A stretch of 64,000 nt of DNA from Gallionella sp. (GTDB taxonomy: Bacteria > Pseudomonadota > Gammaproteobacteria > Burkholderiales > Gallionellaceae). Shown one piece after another: positions 1-11,045 of the stretch. The DNA lies in the NCBI GenBank assembly GCA_028710525.1, contig JAQTTY010000012.1, forward strand, positions 1 to 64,000, written 5' to 3'. The notes below the pieces were generated by a model, which was not told the origin of the DNA, made no database searches, and was given only the letters and a program-made list of their open reading frames with translations. Position 1 is the stretch's first letter. Each line of letters begins with the position of its first letter. Made by a program: the position numbers and the translations under genes.

Positions 1-1
1 T

Positions 2-112
2 CTGTCGGTCACTCTGTTCGAGAAAATGCCCATACAACAAGCCTTGCAGGGCATCCGTGGCGAGGCAACAAACACCGATTTCAGCAACCAACTGAATCTA
101 TTCGATTCTTAA
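2..112 (+). CDS. IS4-family transposase, C-terminal end (partial)
   Basis: An open frame runs in from the window edge and ends at TAA 110-112. Its 36 residues (LSVTLFEKMPIQQALQ... ending NQLNLFDS) match the way many IS4-family transposases end, with the LFEK...QL.LFD tail. Only this tail is visible, so it cannot be said whether the element is intact. The stop is followed directly by CCGGACACTAGTG, a plausible part of the element's terminal inverted repeat, but the other end lies outside the window. Confidence 0.7.
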   Translation: MSVTLFEKMPIQQALQGIRGEATNTDFSNQLNLFDS

Positions 113-263
113 CCGGACACTAGTGAGATGGGGTATTTGTGAAAATCACTTTTATTAAAATCAACGGGCTAAAAGTTTTTGCTCAGATTGTCAGACATTC
201 AAGTTCAGATTATCCGACACAATTGGTGTCTATTTAACGTTAGCCCTTTAGGAACGAGTCGCG

Positions 264-806
264 ATGATCAACGTCGGTGAGCAACTTGTTGCGTCGTATC
301 TGCAATACATTCGTGAGTGCGAGTTCACTCAGATGAACCTCTATACTGTTGACTCTCAGGGCGAAATAGATGTTGTTGGTATCGACCTAAAAAGAAAGAA
401 GGTCTACGTATGTGAGGTCGCAATTCACCTCACAACTGGCTTGCAATACGTCAAAGACAAAAGGCCGAACAATATCCAAAAACTGACCGAAAAATTTTCG
501 AGAGATATTGAATACGCGAACAAATACTTTGCGGATTACGAAAAACACTTCATGCTGTGGAGTCCCGTAGTCAAAGGAAATGGCGGGGAACAGTACAATC
601 AGCTTGGCCACATCGAAGCTATTGGCCAAAATATAAAATTAAGCTATGGCGTCAGCATTGAGTTCGTGATGAACGAACGGTTTCGCGAATGTATGCTGGA
701 AATGCGCGCGTTTGCAAAGTCGAAAACTGCTGATCTTAAGTGCCCTGTCATGAGGCTGCTACAAATTGAAGAACACCTTGCTAAGCACATCGGTAAGCAG
801 GGCTAA
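264..806 (+). CDS. hypothetical protein, possible PD-(D/E)XK nuclease-like fold
   Basis: This 180-residue protein has no signal peptide or membrane segment. It starts MINVGEQLVASYL and contains GEIDVVGID followed by VYVCEVAIH. That layout (helix with Glu, then E-I-D, then a strand with E-x-A) resembles the core of PD-(D/E)XK nuclease-fold proteins, except that the usual catalytic Lys of ExK is Ala. It may therefore be inactive, or the resemblance may be chance. TAGGA lies shortly before the ATG. It sits alone between an IS end and the core genes, with an A+T-richer composition, which suggests acquired DNA. Function is unknown. Confidence 0.6.
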   Translation: MINVGEQLVASYLQYIRECEFTQMNLYTVDSQGEIDVVGIDLKRKKVYVCEVAIHLTTGLQYVKDKRPNNIQKLTEKFSRDIEYANKYFADYEKHFMLWSPVVKGNGGEQYNQLGHIEAIGQNIKLSYGVSIEFVMNERFRECMLEMRAFAKSKTADLKCPVMRLLQIEEHLAKHIGKQG

Positions 807-1075
807 CCCGGCCATAAGGACTTCCAAGTCAAATTGATTTTCTAGTCACGCATCATTGCCTCCTGCTTCATTCCTCGAATGAATTGGGGGCAGACTCGAA
901 TTAAGCGTACAAGGATGCGCAAGAATCATTGCCCACCCTACGAATACACCTGCCGTCGACTGCCTACACTCTCCGCTACACTCACCATTCAAGAATCCTC
1001 CCACCCCGCCGATAACTAAACCAAGGGTGCGGGGATGATGCTTCTGAACCGCCGAATGAATAGCGAGGTGGCATC

Positions 1076-1186
1076 ATGAAACACTACACACACAAACTGA
1101 CACGCGAAGTATTGGTGGATGGCTGTCTGTTCAGCGAATTTGTCGGTGACTATTTCGTAGATGAATATCTACCTGTGACTTTCTGA
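1076..1186 (+). CDS. small hypothetical protein (36 aa)
   Basis: A short ORF, beginning MKHYTHKLTREVL, has the purine-rich GAGGTG five bases before its ATG and a perfect inverted repeat five bases after its stop. That terminator is shared with the convergent M48 protease gene. The protein is acidic at its C-terminal half (GDYFVDEYLPVTF) and has no recognisable domain. The start signal plus a neat terminator make it credible, but no homologue can be named. Confidence 0.4.
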   Translation: MKHYTHKLTREVLVDGCLFSEFVGDYFVDEYLPVTF

Positions 1187-1190
1187 ATCA

Positions 1191-1213
1191 CTGTGACGAC
1201 AGCGTCGTCACAG
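1191..1213. terminator. bidirectional hairpin between convergent genes
   Basis: A perfect 10-bp inverted repeat (CTGTGACGAC, loop AGC, GTCGTCACAG) lies between the stop of the 36-aa ORF and the stop of the minus-strand M48 protease gene. The T-run is weak on both sides, so it may be a bidirectional terminator or an mRNA 3' stabilising hairpin. Confidence 0.6.
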
Positions 1214-1223
1214 TTCTCCTGCT

Positions 1224-2777
1224 CTATCTGAGCACTTGCGCACTTTCGATTTGCACGCGATATAAACCCAGTTCCTGTTGGGAGCTGAGACGCACGCCGC
1301 TGACGCGCACATTGCCTTGCTGATTAGGCGCCAGCTTGCTGGTGATGGCCAACGGTGCGGTCTGCGCCATCGCTTGACCCGTCTGCGCATTCAGCTTGAT
1401 GACTCTGACCTGCACGTTCTCCACTGACACTGCGGTTGGGTTGTGCACTACGGCGTAGAGATTGCCTTGCGCGTCTAGCTGCGGTGCAGCTTGCAGATAT
1501 TTGGCGGGATTGCGCGGCAGATCCAGACGCAGATAGCTGGCGGTGGAAGACTGGCCTATGGTCGAAGCAGAACCTGCGGCGACTTGATAATTCTGCAATG
1601 CGGCATTCACATCGCCGCGTCCCTCGGCCAACTGACCAAGCAGGAAGTGACTGGTGGCGGTCGGTAACAGCGCGTTACTTTGATTGAGTGCTTTCTCGGC
1701 TTCGGCCTTGCGCCCCAGATTATTCAGCGCGATGCCGCTCTGCACATGCGGGCGGAAATAATCGGGCTGCATCTTGATGGCTTTGTCGTAATAGCTGAGC
1801 GCGCCCTTGTTATCCTTTTCGGCTAACGAAACGTCACCTAGCAACTCTTGGAATCGTGCTTCCCGTGGCTCGATGGCGATAGCCTGTTTAGCCAATACGG
1901 CTGCTTTCTTGGGATCGCCCGCCGCCAGTACTTTCACCCCTTGGTCGTAATCTTTGTAGGCAGCTTCGGTGGCTTTCAGCTTGCCAACTTTTTCTGCGTA
2001 AATCTCGCGCCCCCATTCACCGCCCGCCCCCACCTCGGCAAGCGTCGCCTTGTTATCGGCCACGCGCTGATCAGAGGGTGGATGGCTAGAGAACAATCCT
2101 TGGATAAAGTCGCTCTTCTGACCTTTGCTTAATCGTACAAAAGTCTCCTGCAAGGTAACCGCGGCAGTCGGGTCATAACCCGCGCGCTTCATATAGATCA
2201 TGCCGTAGTGATCGGCTTCGGATTCATCATCGCGACCGAACTTGGTGGAGATCAGTTGCGAGCTTAGTTGAGCACCACCCACTACCAGATGTCCATAATT
2301 TTTGTTCTGTGTCGCCGCACCGGCCAACACTGTTGCACCTTGCAATAACATGCCAGTCTCTATGCCCTTGGCACCGTGACGCGCTGCCGCATGCACGATC
2401 TCGTGGCTCAACACCGCCGCGAGTTCCGCTTCCGAATTCAGTTCGTAAAGCAGTCCACGATTGAAAGCGATCTTGCCGCCCGGCATCGCCCAAGCGTTGG
2501 GGACGGAATCATTGAGCACGACGAATTCATAAGGAAGTTTGCGGTCGGATACGGCGGCCAACTTATTGCCCACGCTTTGCACATAGGCAGTCAACTCGGG
2601 GTCGATGACGTAATCACCCCCCTGCTGCTGACGTGCTGGGGCGTAATTCTGTTTGCCCATATCAATCTCGCGCGACTCGGAGACGAACTGGAACTCAGTC
2701 TTATGCGTCACCGGATTGGTGCCGCAGGCGGTCAAGACTAAGGTTGAGAATGCAACTAGAAAGATGGTACGCAACAT
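1224..2777 (-). CDS. M48-family metalloprotease lipoprotein with TPR repeats (BepA-like)
   Basis: A predicted periplasmic, lipid-anchored zinc protease of 517 residues. The signal peptide ends in a lipobox LTAC with Cys18. The zinc motif HEIVH is at 125-129, with the third ligand in DESEADHYG about 70 residues later, as in M48 peptidases. The second half has TPR-like helices (EAEKALNQS, GDVNAALQNYQVA). This layout is that of BepA/YfgC, which handles outer-membrane beta-barrel assembly and degrades misassembled LptD. I chose the ATG at 2777 because AAGGAG lies six bases upstream; a longer frame to a TTG at 2912 runs through an intergenic palindrome and would bury the signal peptide. It lies downstream of gatB in the same direction. 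Confidence 0.88.
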   Translation of the reverse strand: MLRTIFLVAFSTLVLTACGTNPVTHKTEFQFVSESREIDMGKQNYAPARQQQGGDYVIDPELTAYVQSVGNKLAAVSDRKLPYEFVVLNDSVPNAWAMPGGKIAFNRGLLYELNSEAELAAVLSHEIVHAAARHGAKGIETGMLLQGATVLAGAATQNKNYGHLVVGGAQLSSQLISTKFGRDDESEADHYGMIYMKRAGYDPTAAVTLQETFVRLSKGQKSDFIQGLFSSHPPSDQRVADNKATLAEVGAGGEWGREIYAEKVGKLKATEAAYKDYDQGVKVLAAGDPKKAAVLAKQAIAIEPREARFQELLGDVSLAEKDNKGALSYYDKAIKMQPDYFRPHVQSGIALNNLGRKAEAEKALNQSNALLPTATSHFLLGQLAEGRGDVNAALQNYQVAAGSASTIGQSSTASYLRLDLPRNPAKYLQAAPQLDAQGNLYAVVHNPTAVSVENVQVRVIKLNAQTGQAMAQTAPLAITSKLAPNQQGNVRVSGVRLSSQQELGLYRVQIESAQVLR

Positions 2778-2796
2778 TTTCATCTCCTTATAGAGA

Positions 2797-2898
2797 TTCC
2801 CTCCCCTTTGCAGGGGGAGGGCTAGGGAGGGGGTAGACACCGTCATGTCTCGACTAATCCACCCCCATCCTAACCTTCCCCCTGCAAGGGGGAAGGAA
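2797..2898. repeat. imperfect palindromic intergenic repeat (REP/MITE-like)
   Basis: Two 37-nt arms (2797-2833 and 2862-2898) are inverted copies with 31 of 37 positions matching. Both are built around CCCTCCCCCTGCAAAGGGG-type sequence, with a 28-nt spacer. It lies between gatB and the M48 gene. Such G-run/C-run palindromes are typical dispersed intergenic repeats; only one copy is in this window. Confidence 0.7.
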
Positions 2899-2920
2899 CC
2901 AGATTTCATCAATGTTAGTT

Positions 2921-4375
2921 TTAACCCGCCAGCTTTTTCTTCAACAACTCATTCAACTGCGCCGGGTTGGCTTTGCCTTGACTGGCTTTCATCGCCGCAC
3001 CAACGAAGAAGCCGAACAACTTGTCTTTGCCACTGCGATACTCGGTGACCTTGTCGGCATTTGCCGCCATGACTTCATCGATGATCTTTTCAATCGCACC
3101 GCTATCCGAAACCTGCTTCAAGCCTTTAGCTTCGATGATGGCATCTGCGTCGCCGCCTTCAGCCCACAAGGCACGGAACACTTCTTTGGCACCAGAATTG
3201 GAGATCGTTCCATCCGCAATGCGCGCCAACATGCCGCCTAGTTGCGCCGCACTGATTGGACATTGTGCAATTTCTAAGTTATCGCGATTAAGCTGTGCGC
3301 TCACTTCGCCCGTCATCCAATTGGCGGCGAGCTTGGCATTGGCCCCACCCACGATGCCCACTGTAGTATCAAAGAATTCGGCCATCTCGCGCGAACTGGT
3401 CAGGCTGTTCGCGTCATAAGCGGACAGACCAAAGCTGCCGGTGTAACGCTCACGCTTGGTCGTGGGCAACTCAGGCATGGTGCTGCGCACCGCGTCCAGC
3501 ATGGCGGGCGTGATGTCCAGCGGCAACAGATCTGGATCAGGGAAATAACGGTAATCGTGCGCGTCTTCCTTGCTGCGCATCGCGCGCGTCTCGCCGGTGT
3601 CCGGATTGAACAAGATGGTGGCTTGCTGAATCTTGCCGCCGTTCTCCAGCGTGTCGATCTGCCACTGCACTTCATAGTCGATGGCTTGTTGCATGAACTT
3701 GAAGGAGTTCAGATTCTTGATTTCGCGACGTGTACCCAACGGTTCGCCAGGCTTGCGCACCGACACGTTGACGTCGCAACGGAACGAGCCTTCCTGCATA
3801 TTTCCGTCGCAGATGCCTATCCAGCGCACCACAGAATGCAAAGCTTTGGCATACGCCACCGCCTCGGCAGCAGAACACATATCCGGCTCAGAAACGATTT
3901 CCAACAGCGGTGTACCGGCACGGTTTAGATCGATGCCGGTCATGCTTTGCGTCGCACCGTGCACCGACTTGCCTGCGTCTTCTTCCAAGTGTGCGCGCGT
4001 GATGCGCACAGTCTTCTCGTAAGGTTTGGCATTTCCGGAAAGCGGCTCGACTTGTATGGTCAGCGCACCTTGTCCAACCACGGGCAGATCCATCTGGCTG
4101 ATCTGATAACCCTTGGGCAGATCGGGGTAGAAATAATTCTTGCGTGCGAACACCGAGCGCGGCGCGATATGCGCACCCACGGCCAGACCGAACTTGATGG
4201 CGCGTTCCACTGCGCCCTTGTTCAACACGGGCAACACACCCGGCAAGGCGATGCTAACTGCATCCGCTTGGGTATTGGGCTCAGAACCGAACGCAGTCGA
4301 AGCGCCGGAAAAGATCTTGGTGTTGGTGGAGAGCTGAGTGTGGACTTCCAGCCCGATAACGATTTCCCATTTCAT
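2921..4375 (-). CDS. gatB: Asp-tRNA(Asn)/Glu-tRNA(Gln) amidotransferase subunit B
   Basis: The 484-residue product begins [15 protein letters not shown], the classic GatB opening, and contains the conserved [18 protein letters not shown] stretch. The C-terminal part carries the GatB/YqeY tail domain ([18 protein letters not shown]). GatB binds mischarged Asp-tRNA(Asn) or Glu-tRNA(Gln) and activates it with ATP; ammonia arrives from GatA. Length is normal. It is the last gat gene of the minus-strand gatC-gatA-(109-aa ORF)-gatB cluster, four bases after the small unknown gene. Confidence 0.97.
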   Translation of the reverse strand: MKWEIVIGLEVHTQLSTNTKIFSGASTAFGSEPNTQADAVSIALPGVLPVLNKGAVERAIKFGLAVGAHIAPRSVFARKNYFYPDLPKGYQISQMDLPVVGQGALTIQVEPLSGNAKPYEKTVRITRAHLEEDAGKSVHGATQSMTGIDLNRAGTPLLEIVSEPDMCSAAEAVAYAKALHSVVRWIGICDGNMQEGSFRCDVNVSVRKPGEPLGTRREIKNLNSFKFMQQAIDYEVQWQIDTLENGGKIQQATILFNPDTGETRAMRSKEDAHDYRYFPDPDLLPLDITPAMLDAVRSTMPELPTTKRERYTGSFGLSAYDANSLTSSREMAEFFDTTVGIVGGANAKLAANWMTGEVSAQLNRDNLEIAQCPISAAQLGGMLARIADGTISNSGAKEVFRALWAEGGDADAIIEAKGLKQVSDSGAIEKIIDEVMAANADKVTEYRSGKDKLFGFFVGAAMKASQGKANPAQLNELLKKKLAG

Positions 4376-4379
4376 ATAC

Positions 4380-4709
4380 TTAATCCTGATCCATAGCCTT
4401 TTGGCGCAACTCGCGTAGGCCTTCTGGCATTTCCAAAGTTTGCGGGTCCCAGCCTTCCAACTGCATCACATCCGTAAGACATGTTTCCAATTCAGCATGC
4501 GCTTTGGAAATTGAGTCTGAGATACGGCGATGCACTTCGGACAGCTGGCTGCCCTTGCTGATACATTTATTCTGATAATCGAACACCTTGCGTAACTGCA
4601 GCAGCTGTTCAGCGACTTGAGCGGGACATGCACACAAGTAAATCATCGCCTCCTCGAGTATGTGTTCGAGTTGTGCATTGCTGTAGCGTTTGCTTAGTGG
4701 TGGCCTCAT
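4380..4709 (-). CDS. hypothetical protein between gatA and gatB
   Basis: A 109-residue, mostly helical protein. It begins [21 protein letters not shown] and has two close cysteines ([16 protein letters not shown]) plus another in YQNKCIS. Heptad-like leucines in the middle suggest a short coiled coil. It is packed tightly: 10 bases after gatA and four before gatB, so it is surely co-transcribed with them. I do not recognise the family, and nothing shows a role in transamidation. Confidence 0.75.
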   Translation of the reverse strand: MRPPLSKRYSNAQLEHILEEAMIYLCACPAQVAEQLLQLRKVFDYQNKCISKGSQLSEVHRRISDSISKAHAELETCLTDVMQLEGWDPQTLEMPEGLRELRQKAMDQD

Positions 4710-4719
4710 CTAGTCATCC

Positions 4720-6171
4720 TCACAATGTAGGTGCTCTGCTGTGCCAGCCTGTCGCCAATTGGTATTGATGCGCGACGCCCAACATTTGCGCTTCTTTGAA
4801 GTAGTCACCGATGATCTGCAAGCCGACCGGCATACCGTTCGCGCCCGTGCCGCAAGGGATGGACATACCAGGCAAGCCGGCCAGATTTACCGCGATGGTG
4901 TAGATGTCGGACAAATACATCTGTACTGGATCGTCGCCCTTCTCGCCTAGATTGAAAGCGGTGGACGGGCTGGTCGGCCCCATGATGACGTCGCATTTTT
5001 TGAAAGCTTCAACGAAATCTTGCGCGATGAGACGACGTATCTTCTGTGCTTGCAGGTAATACGCATCGTAGTAACCGTGGCTCAGTACATACGTGCCTAT
5101 CATGATGCGGCGTTTCACTTCTTCGCCGAAACCTTGCGCACGGGTCTTCTCGTACATGTCGGTGAGGTCTGTGTAGTCGGGTGCGCGATAGCCATAACGC
5201 ACCCCGTCGAAACGTGACAGATTGCTCGACGCTTCGGCTGGTGCCAACACGTAGTAAACCGGCACCGCCAATTTCGCATTCGGTAGACTGATTTCCACCA
5301 CGGTCGCACCCAGCTTCTGATATTCGGCGACGGCGGCTTGCACACACTGACCCACGTCTTGCGACAGACCTTCGGCGAAGAACTCGCGCGGCAGACCAAT
5401 ACGCAGACCCGCCAAGGGCTTGTTCAACTCACGTGTGTAATCTTCCTTGTCGCGCACCAAGCTGGTGGAATCGCGCGGGTCGTGACCGGTCATCACGTTC
5501 AACATCAGCGCGCAATCTTCCGCGCTGCGTGCCATCGGGCCGGCCTGATCCAAGCTGGAAGCGAAGGCGATCATGCCGTAGCGTGACACCGTGCCATAAG
5601 TCGGCTTGATGCCGGTGATGCCACACAAGGCAGCAGGTTGACGTATCGAACCGCCGGTGTCCGTACCTGTTGCAGCTGCGCACAAGCGTGCCGCGACTGC
5701 GGAAGCTGCACCGCCCGAGCTACCGCCGGGCACGGCTTTGATATTCCAAGGATTGCGCACTGGGCCAAAATACGAAGTCTCGTTGGACGAGCCCATTGCG
5801 AACTCGTCCATATTGGTCTTGCCCAGATTGACCGCGCCTGCCGCGTTGAATTGCGTAATGACGTGTGCGTCGTAGGGCGAAATGAAGTTATCCAGCATCT
5901 TCGAGCCACAGGTGGTGCGCCAGCCTTGCGCACAGAAAATATCCTTCTGCGCGATGGGGATACCGGTCAGCGCCTGAGCGCTGCCGTTGGCCAACATGGC
6001 GTCAGCGGCACGCGCTTGAGCCAAACTCTTGTGGCCCTCCACGGTAACGTAGGCATTTAGCACTGGGTTATGCGTGGCGATACGATCCAGATAAAGCTGG
6101 GTCAGTTCGACGCTAGAGATCGTTTTGGCGCGCAGTGCGTCGCCTTGTTGTTGCAGACTTTGATTAAGCAT
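4720..6171 (-). CDS. gatA: Asp-tRNA(Asn)/Glu-tRNA(Gln) amidotransferase subunit A
   Basis: The 483-residue amidase-signature protein releases ammonia from glutamine for the GatCAB complex. The Ser-Ser-Lys machinery is visible: Lys in [11 protein letters not shown] and the Gly/Ser-rich signature [16 protein letters not shown] followed by [16 protein letters not shown]. Length and start ([16 protein letters not shown]) are normal. It lies 20 bases after gatC and is followed by the small unknown ORF and gatB. Confidence 0.97.
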   Translation of the reverse strand: MLNQSLQQQGDALRAKTISSVELTQLYLDRIATHNPVLNAYVTVEGHKSLAQARAADAMLANGSAQALTGIPIAQKDIFCAQGWRTTCGSKMLDNFISPYDAHVITQFNAAGAVNLGKTNMDEFAMGSSNETSYFGPVRNPWNIKAVPGGSSGGAASAVAARLCAAATGTDTGGSIRQPAALCGITGIKPTYGTVSRYGMIAFASSLDQAGPMARSAEDCALMLNVMTGHDPRDSTSLVRDKEDYTRELNKPLAGLRIGLPREFFAEGLSQDVGQCVQAAVAEYQKLGATVVEISLPNAKLAVPVYYVLAPAEASSNLSRFDGVRYGYRAPDYTDLTDMYEKTRAQGFGEEVKRRIMIGTYVLSHGYYDAYYLQAQKIRRLIAQDFVEAFKKCDVIMGPTSPSTAFNLGEKGDDPVQMYLSDIYTIAVNLAGLPGMSIPCGTGANGMPVGLQIIGDYFKEAQMLGVAHQYQLATGWHSRAPTL

Positions 6172-6191
6172 AACGAGTATAAGATGTGCGG

Positions 6192-6479
6192 TTATTCAAT
6201 GACTTGAGGTACAAGATAGAGGCCATCTTCGACCTGCGGGGCAATCGCTTGGAATGCTGCGCGTTGGTCAGGTTCGGAGACCGTATCCTCGCGCAGACGT
6301 TGCGATAATTCCTGAGCATGGGACATGGGTTCGATACCCGTAGTATCGACCGCTTGCATCTCGGCGATCAGCTCGAAGATGCCCGACAATTGGCTGCGGG
6401 CAGCTTCGATTTCGGACTCGTTCATGGACAAACGCGCCAGACGAGCGATTTTCTGTACATCCTGTGTGGTAAGAGACAT
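6192..6479 (-). CDS. gatC: Asp-tRNA(Asn)/Glu-tRNA(Gln) amidotransferase subunit C
   Basis: A 95-residue GatC, starting [19 protein letters not shown] and ending with [12 protein letters not shown], both typical. GatC wraps around GatA and GatB to stabilise the complex. The open frame continues to 6923, but that extension is the antisense of mreB and is rejected. The ATG at 6479 gives the normal length, although the ribosome site before it is weak. First gene of the gat operon, divergent from mreB. Confidence 0.93.
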   Translation of the reverse strand: MSLTTQDVQKIARLARLSMNESEIEAARSQLSGIFELIAEMQAVDTTGIEPMSHAQELSQRLREDTVSEPDQRAAFQAIAPQVEDGLYLVPQVIE

Positions 6480-6492
6480 AGCAAAAGCTTTA

Positions 6493-7604
<1,112 letters not shown>

Positions 7605-7615
7605 TACAAACGGAG

Positions 7616-7658
7616 AGTGGTCAGTAGAAAGTGGGCGTACGCAGACCCACTCACCACT
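7616..7658 (+). other. hairpin between mreB and mreC
   Basis: The 86-nt gap after mreB contains AGTGGG (7630-7635) pairing with CCCACT (7646-7651), enclosed by AGTGG (7616-7620) pairing with CCACT (7654-7658). There is no T-run, so it could be an attenuator-like structure or an mRNA processing/stability element that sets mreB above mreCD. A dispersed intergenic repeat is the alternative. Confidence 0.45.
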
Positions 7659-7690
7659 TCCGATTTTCCATTTAAAACTACTGCGTATCG

Positions 7691-8602
7691 ATGCTAGATA
7701 ACACACATTCATTCCGATTCTTTCAGCGCGGCCCCAGTCCGGTCGTCAGACTGGTGTTTTTCGTGACCTTGTCGCTGTTGCTGATGTTCATGGATGCGCG
7801 TTACCGTTATCTGGAGTCCGCCCGCAGTGCCGTGTCGGTAATCGTCGCACCCATACAATCTCTCGCAACCTTGCCTGCTCGTATCTGGAACGACGTGGGT
7901 GACTACGTTGCCATGCAGAGCACGCTCAAAAACAGCAACCATGATCTGCAGACCCAGCATGTCGTCGATGCAGGGCAACTAGCGCGACTGCAGGCATTAG
8001 AGTTGGAGAACAAACAGCTACGCGATCTGGTTGCGCTGCCGATACGTGAAAGCTACACCACCACATTGGCCGAGATCATCTATAGCGAACGCGACCTGTT
8101 TAAACGCAAGGTGGTCATCAACAAGGGCGCGGATGCCAGCGTACAACCCGGACAGATTGTGATGGACGACATCGGCATTGTTGGTCAAGTGACGCGTGTC
8201 TTCCCTTGGTTGTCCGAGGTCACGCTGATCACCGAAAAAGATCATGTAGTGCCAGTACAAGTATTACGCAACGGTCTGCGCACCATCGTCTTCGGCGCGG
8301 GCGACACCAGCCAGTTGGCCTTGCGGTATATGCCCATCAGCTCAGACATCCAAGAGGGAGACGTGCTAGTAACCTCGGGCATAGACGGCACTTACCCTGC
8401 TGGCATCTCAGTCGCCAAGGTCACTAAGATCGAGCGCGACCCCGCCTATCCTTTCGCACGTATCACCTGTTTGCCGCTGGGTGGTGTGGATAGACATAAA
8501 CATCTGCTGATCCTTTCCGCGCAACCCAAGCTGCCCGAAATGCCCGCGCCCGAGATCAGCGTCGAAGACGCGAAAAACGCTAAAGCGAAGCGGAAGAAAT
8601 AA
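7691..8602 (+). CDS. mreC: rod shape-determining protein MreC
   Basis: A 303-residue bitopic protein. The N-terminal cytoplasmic stretch is followed by one membrane helix (LVFFVTLSLLLMFMD, about 20-35) and a coiled coil around residues 75-110 with many Leu/Gln. The beta-rich periplasmic MreC domain includes GIVGQVTRVFPWLSEVTLIT. MreC links MreB and MreD to PBP2. A Lys-rich tail (NAKAKRKK) ends it. Its stop overlaps the mreD start by one base (TAATG), so translation is coupled. No clear ribosome site precedes the chosen ATG. Confidence 0.95.
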   Translation: MLDNTHSFRFFQRGPSPVVRLVFFVTLSLLLMFMDARYRYLESARSAVSVIVAPIQSLATLPARIWNDVGDYVAMQSTLKNSNHDLQTQHVVDAGQLARLQALELENKQLRDLVALPIRESYTTTLAEIIYSERDLFKRKVVINKGADASVQPGQIVMDDIGIVGQVTRVFPWLSEVTLITEKDHVVPVQVLRNGLRTIVFGAGDTSQLALRYMPISSDIQEGDVLVTSGIDGTYPAGISVAKVTKIERDPAYPFARITCLPLGGVDRHKHLLILSAQPKLPEMPAPEISVEDAKNAKAKRKK

Positions 8603-9120
8603 TGGCCCTGCACAATCCCAACAAGACTGAGATACAGCGCCCTGTCGGCAATATCTTCATATTCAGCAGCCTCATCATCGCGGTGCTGCTGAACGGCCTG
8701 CCTTGGGAAGGCGTCGCGCTGATGCTGCGTCCCGATTTCGTCGCCATGTTTTTGCTCTATTGGTGCATGCATAAACCGATGCGCATCGGCATTGGCATGG
8801 CGTGGGCGGTCGGCATACTTGCTGATGTGGCCGATGCCAGCTTGTTCGGCCAACACGCACTCACCTATACCCTGTTGGCATTCGGCGGCGTGGTGTTACA
8901 TCGCCGCTTGCAGATGTTCGACTTGCGCCAACAAACCACCCAAGTTTTCGGCTTGTTCGCACTCACCTATACCGTATACGCATTGATGCACTGGCTGATC
9001 GATGGCGATGTGGTGTGGGGATATTTCCTCGGCTGCATCTCCTCCACTCTGTTGTGGATCCCGCTCAGTCTGTTGCTGCAGGGATTGCGCCAGCTGCGTA
9101 TGGGCCGCGACAGCCGATGA
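8602..9120 (+). CDS. mreD: rod shape-determining protein MreD
   Basis: A 172-residue integral membrane protein with about five hydrophobic helices (IFIFSSLIIAVLLNGLPW, PDFVAMFLLYWC, GMAWAVGILADVADASLFG and others). The R-PDF.....YW and G-D/L-x-D-x pattern is that of MreD. It overlaps mreC by one base and mrdA by four (ATGA), so the three are translated as a coupled unit. Confidence 0.93.
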   Translation: MALHNPNKTEIQRPVGNIFIFSSLIIAVLLNGLPWEGVALMLRPDFVAMFLLYWCMHKPMRIGIGMAWAVGILADVADASLFGQHALTYTLLAFGGVVLHRRLQMFDLRQQTTQVFGLFALTYTVYALMHWLIDGDVVWGYFLGCISSTLLWIPLSLLLQGLRQLRMGRDSR

Positions 9121-11045
9121 AGCGCCACGTAGAACTCAAAAACCATCTACGGGAGATCTTCCATTTCCGTCTACGTCTAGCGGTCAGCATAGGTTTTACG
9201 ATGGTACTGATGGCAATCCTGCTACTGCGCTTCGCCTATCTGCAACTGCTGCGCCACGACTACTACCAGACACTGGCGGAGAACAACCGCATCTCTATCG
9301 TTCCCATCGTGCCCAGTCGTGGCTTGATACTGGACCGCAATGGCGTGGAGATGGCACACAACTATTCTGGGTACACACTGGAAATCTCGCCCAGCAAAGT
9401 TGCCAATGTAGATGCCACCATAGACGAGTTGGCCACGTTGGTACCTATAGGCGCACGTGACCGCAAACGTTTTAAGAAGCTCTCTTCCGAAAGTCACAAC
9501 CTAGAATCGGTAGTGATACGCAATCGCCTCACTGATGAGGAAGTCGCACGCTTCGCTGCCCAGCAATATCGCTTCCCCGGCGTCGAAATCAAGGCGCGTC
9601 TGTTGCGAGACTATCCGTACGCCGACAAGGCCTCGCATCTGATCGGCTATATCGGACGCATCAACGAGACCGATGTGGACCAACTTGAAGAGAACGACCT
9701 AGCCGCCAACTATCGCGGCTCTGACTACATCGGCAAGACCGGCCTAGAGCAGAGTTATGAAACCGAGTTGCATGGCATCACCGGCATTGAACAAGTCGAA
9801 GTGGACTCCAGCGGCCGCGCGGTACGCTTGCTATCGCGCACCGCCCCCATCTCGGGTAACACCTTGGTATTGAGCATAGATGCCAAGCTGCAAGAGATCG
9901 CTGAGCAAGCTTTCGGTAATTACCGTGGCGCGCTGGTGGCGATCGACCCAACCAATGGCGAGGTACTGGCCTTTGTTAGTAAACCCGGTTATGACCCCAG
10001 TCTATTCATAGATGGCATCGACGAACAAAGTTGGGAGGAGCTCAACAACTCACCGGATCATCCGCTCAACAATCGTGCACTGCGCGGCCAATATCCTTCG
10101 GGCTCGACCATCAAACCTTTCATGGCACTGGCGGGACTGTTCTATAAGACACGCTCTCCTAGCCGCACCATCAGCGACCCCGGCTATTTCACCCTGCCTG
10201 GGAGTAGTCACCAATACCGCGACTGGAAAGCTGGCGGCCATGGCTCGGTAGATTTGTACAAGTCCATCGTGGTGTCCTGCGACACCTACTACTACGGACT
10301 CGCTACCGAACTGGGCATAGACAACATCTACACCTTCTTGTCGCGCTTCGGCTTCGGCAAGAAAACTGGCATCGATCTAGGCAAGCGTCTGGACAACGGA
10401 GAATTCGAGAGCGAATCTTCTGGCCTGTTGCCATCGCAAGAATGGAAGATGCGTCGTTACAAGCAAAAATGGTATGCAGGAGACACAGTATCCGTGGGTA
10501 TCGGTCAGGGTTATAGCTTAGTCACCCCTATACAATTAGCTTATGCCGTAGCAACACTGGCGAATGATGGCGTGGGTTACAGACCTCATCTGGTACGCGA
10601 GATACGCAGCGCACGCGCAAACGAGAATCGCGCCATCACAGTCCCGCCAGATGCAAACATGAAGCTTGATCCTGATGATGTAGCGTTGGTAAAACGCGCC
10701 ATGGTGGCGGTGACTCAACCCGGCGGTACGGCTGTCGCCGCATCGGCGGGTGCTAGCTACCAGATCGCAGGCAAGACTGGTACGGCACAAGTGGTGGGTA
10801 TGAAGCAAGGCGAGAAGTACGACGCTAGCAAAATTGATGAGCGCCATCGCGACCACGCTTGGTTCATCGCCTTCGCGCCCGCCGACAAACCCAAAATCGC
10901 GCTGGTGGTACTGGCCGAAAATGGCGGCCACGGTGGTGGCACGGCAGCACCTATCGCGCGAAAGGTAATGGATTATTACCTACTCGGCAAAATACCGACC
11001 CCGCTGGCCGATGTGCCCGAAGACAAGGATGCTCCCCATGACTAA
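9117..11045 (+). CDS. mrdA: peptidoglycan transpeptidase PBP2 (penicillin-binding protein 2)
   Basis: A 642-residue class B PBP with an N-terminal membrane helix (SIGFTMVLMAILLLRFAYL). A dimerisation domain (SRGLILDRNGVEMA) precedes the transpeptidase domain. Catalytic Ser330 lies in STIK (330-333), the second motif is SCD (387-389) and KTG is 553-555. It crosslinks lateral wall peptidoglycan with RodA. The start is the ATG of the ATGA overlap with mreD; the frame is open further upstream but that part is mreD antiframe. Its end overlaps rodA by eight bases. Confidence 0.96.
   Translation: MKRHVELKNHLREIFHFRLRLAVSIGFTMVLMAILLLRFAYLQLLRHDYYQTLAENNRISIVPIVPSRGLILDRNGVEMAHNYSGYTLEISPSKVANVDATIDELATLVPIGARDRKRFKKLSSESHNLESVVIRNRLTDEEVARFAAQQYRFPGVEIKARLLRDYPYADKASHLIGYIGRINETDVDQLEENDLAANYRGSDYIGKTGLEQSYETELHGITGIEQVEVDSSGRAVRLLSRTAPISGNTLVLSIDAKLQEIAEQAFGNYRGALVAIDPTNGEVLAFVSKPGYDPSLFIDGIDEQSWEELNNSPDHPLNNRALRGQYPSGSTIKPFMALAGLFYKTRSPSRTISDPGYFTLPGSSHQYRDWKAGGHGSVDLYKSIVVSCDTYYYGLATELGIDNIYTFLSRFGFGKKTGIDLGKRLDNGEFESESSGLLPSQEWKMRRYKQKWYAGDTVSVGIGQGYSLVTPIQLAYAVATLANDGVGYRPHLVREIRSARANENRAITVPPDANMKLDPDDVALVKRAMVAVTQPGGTAVAASAGASYQIAGKTGTAQVVGMKQGEKYDASKIDERHRDHAWFIAFAPADKPKIALVVLAENGGHGGGTAAPIARKVMDYYLLGKIPTPLADVPEDKDAPHD

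Noticed and set aside
2778..2912. N-terminal extension of the M48 protease to a TTG
   Set aside because: It crosses the palindromic repeat and would place 45 residues before a clear lipoprotein signal peptide.
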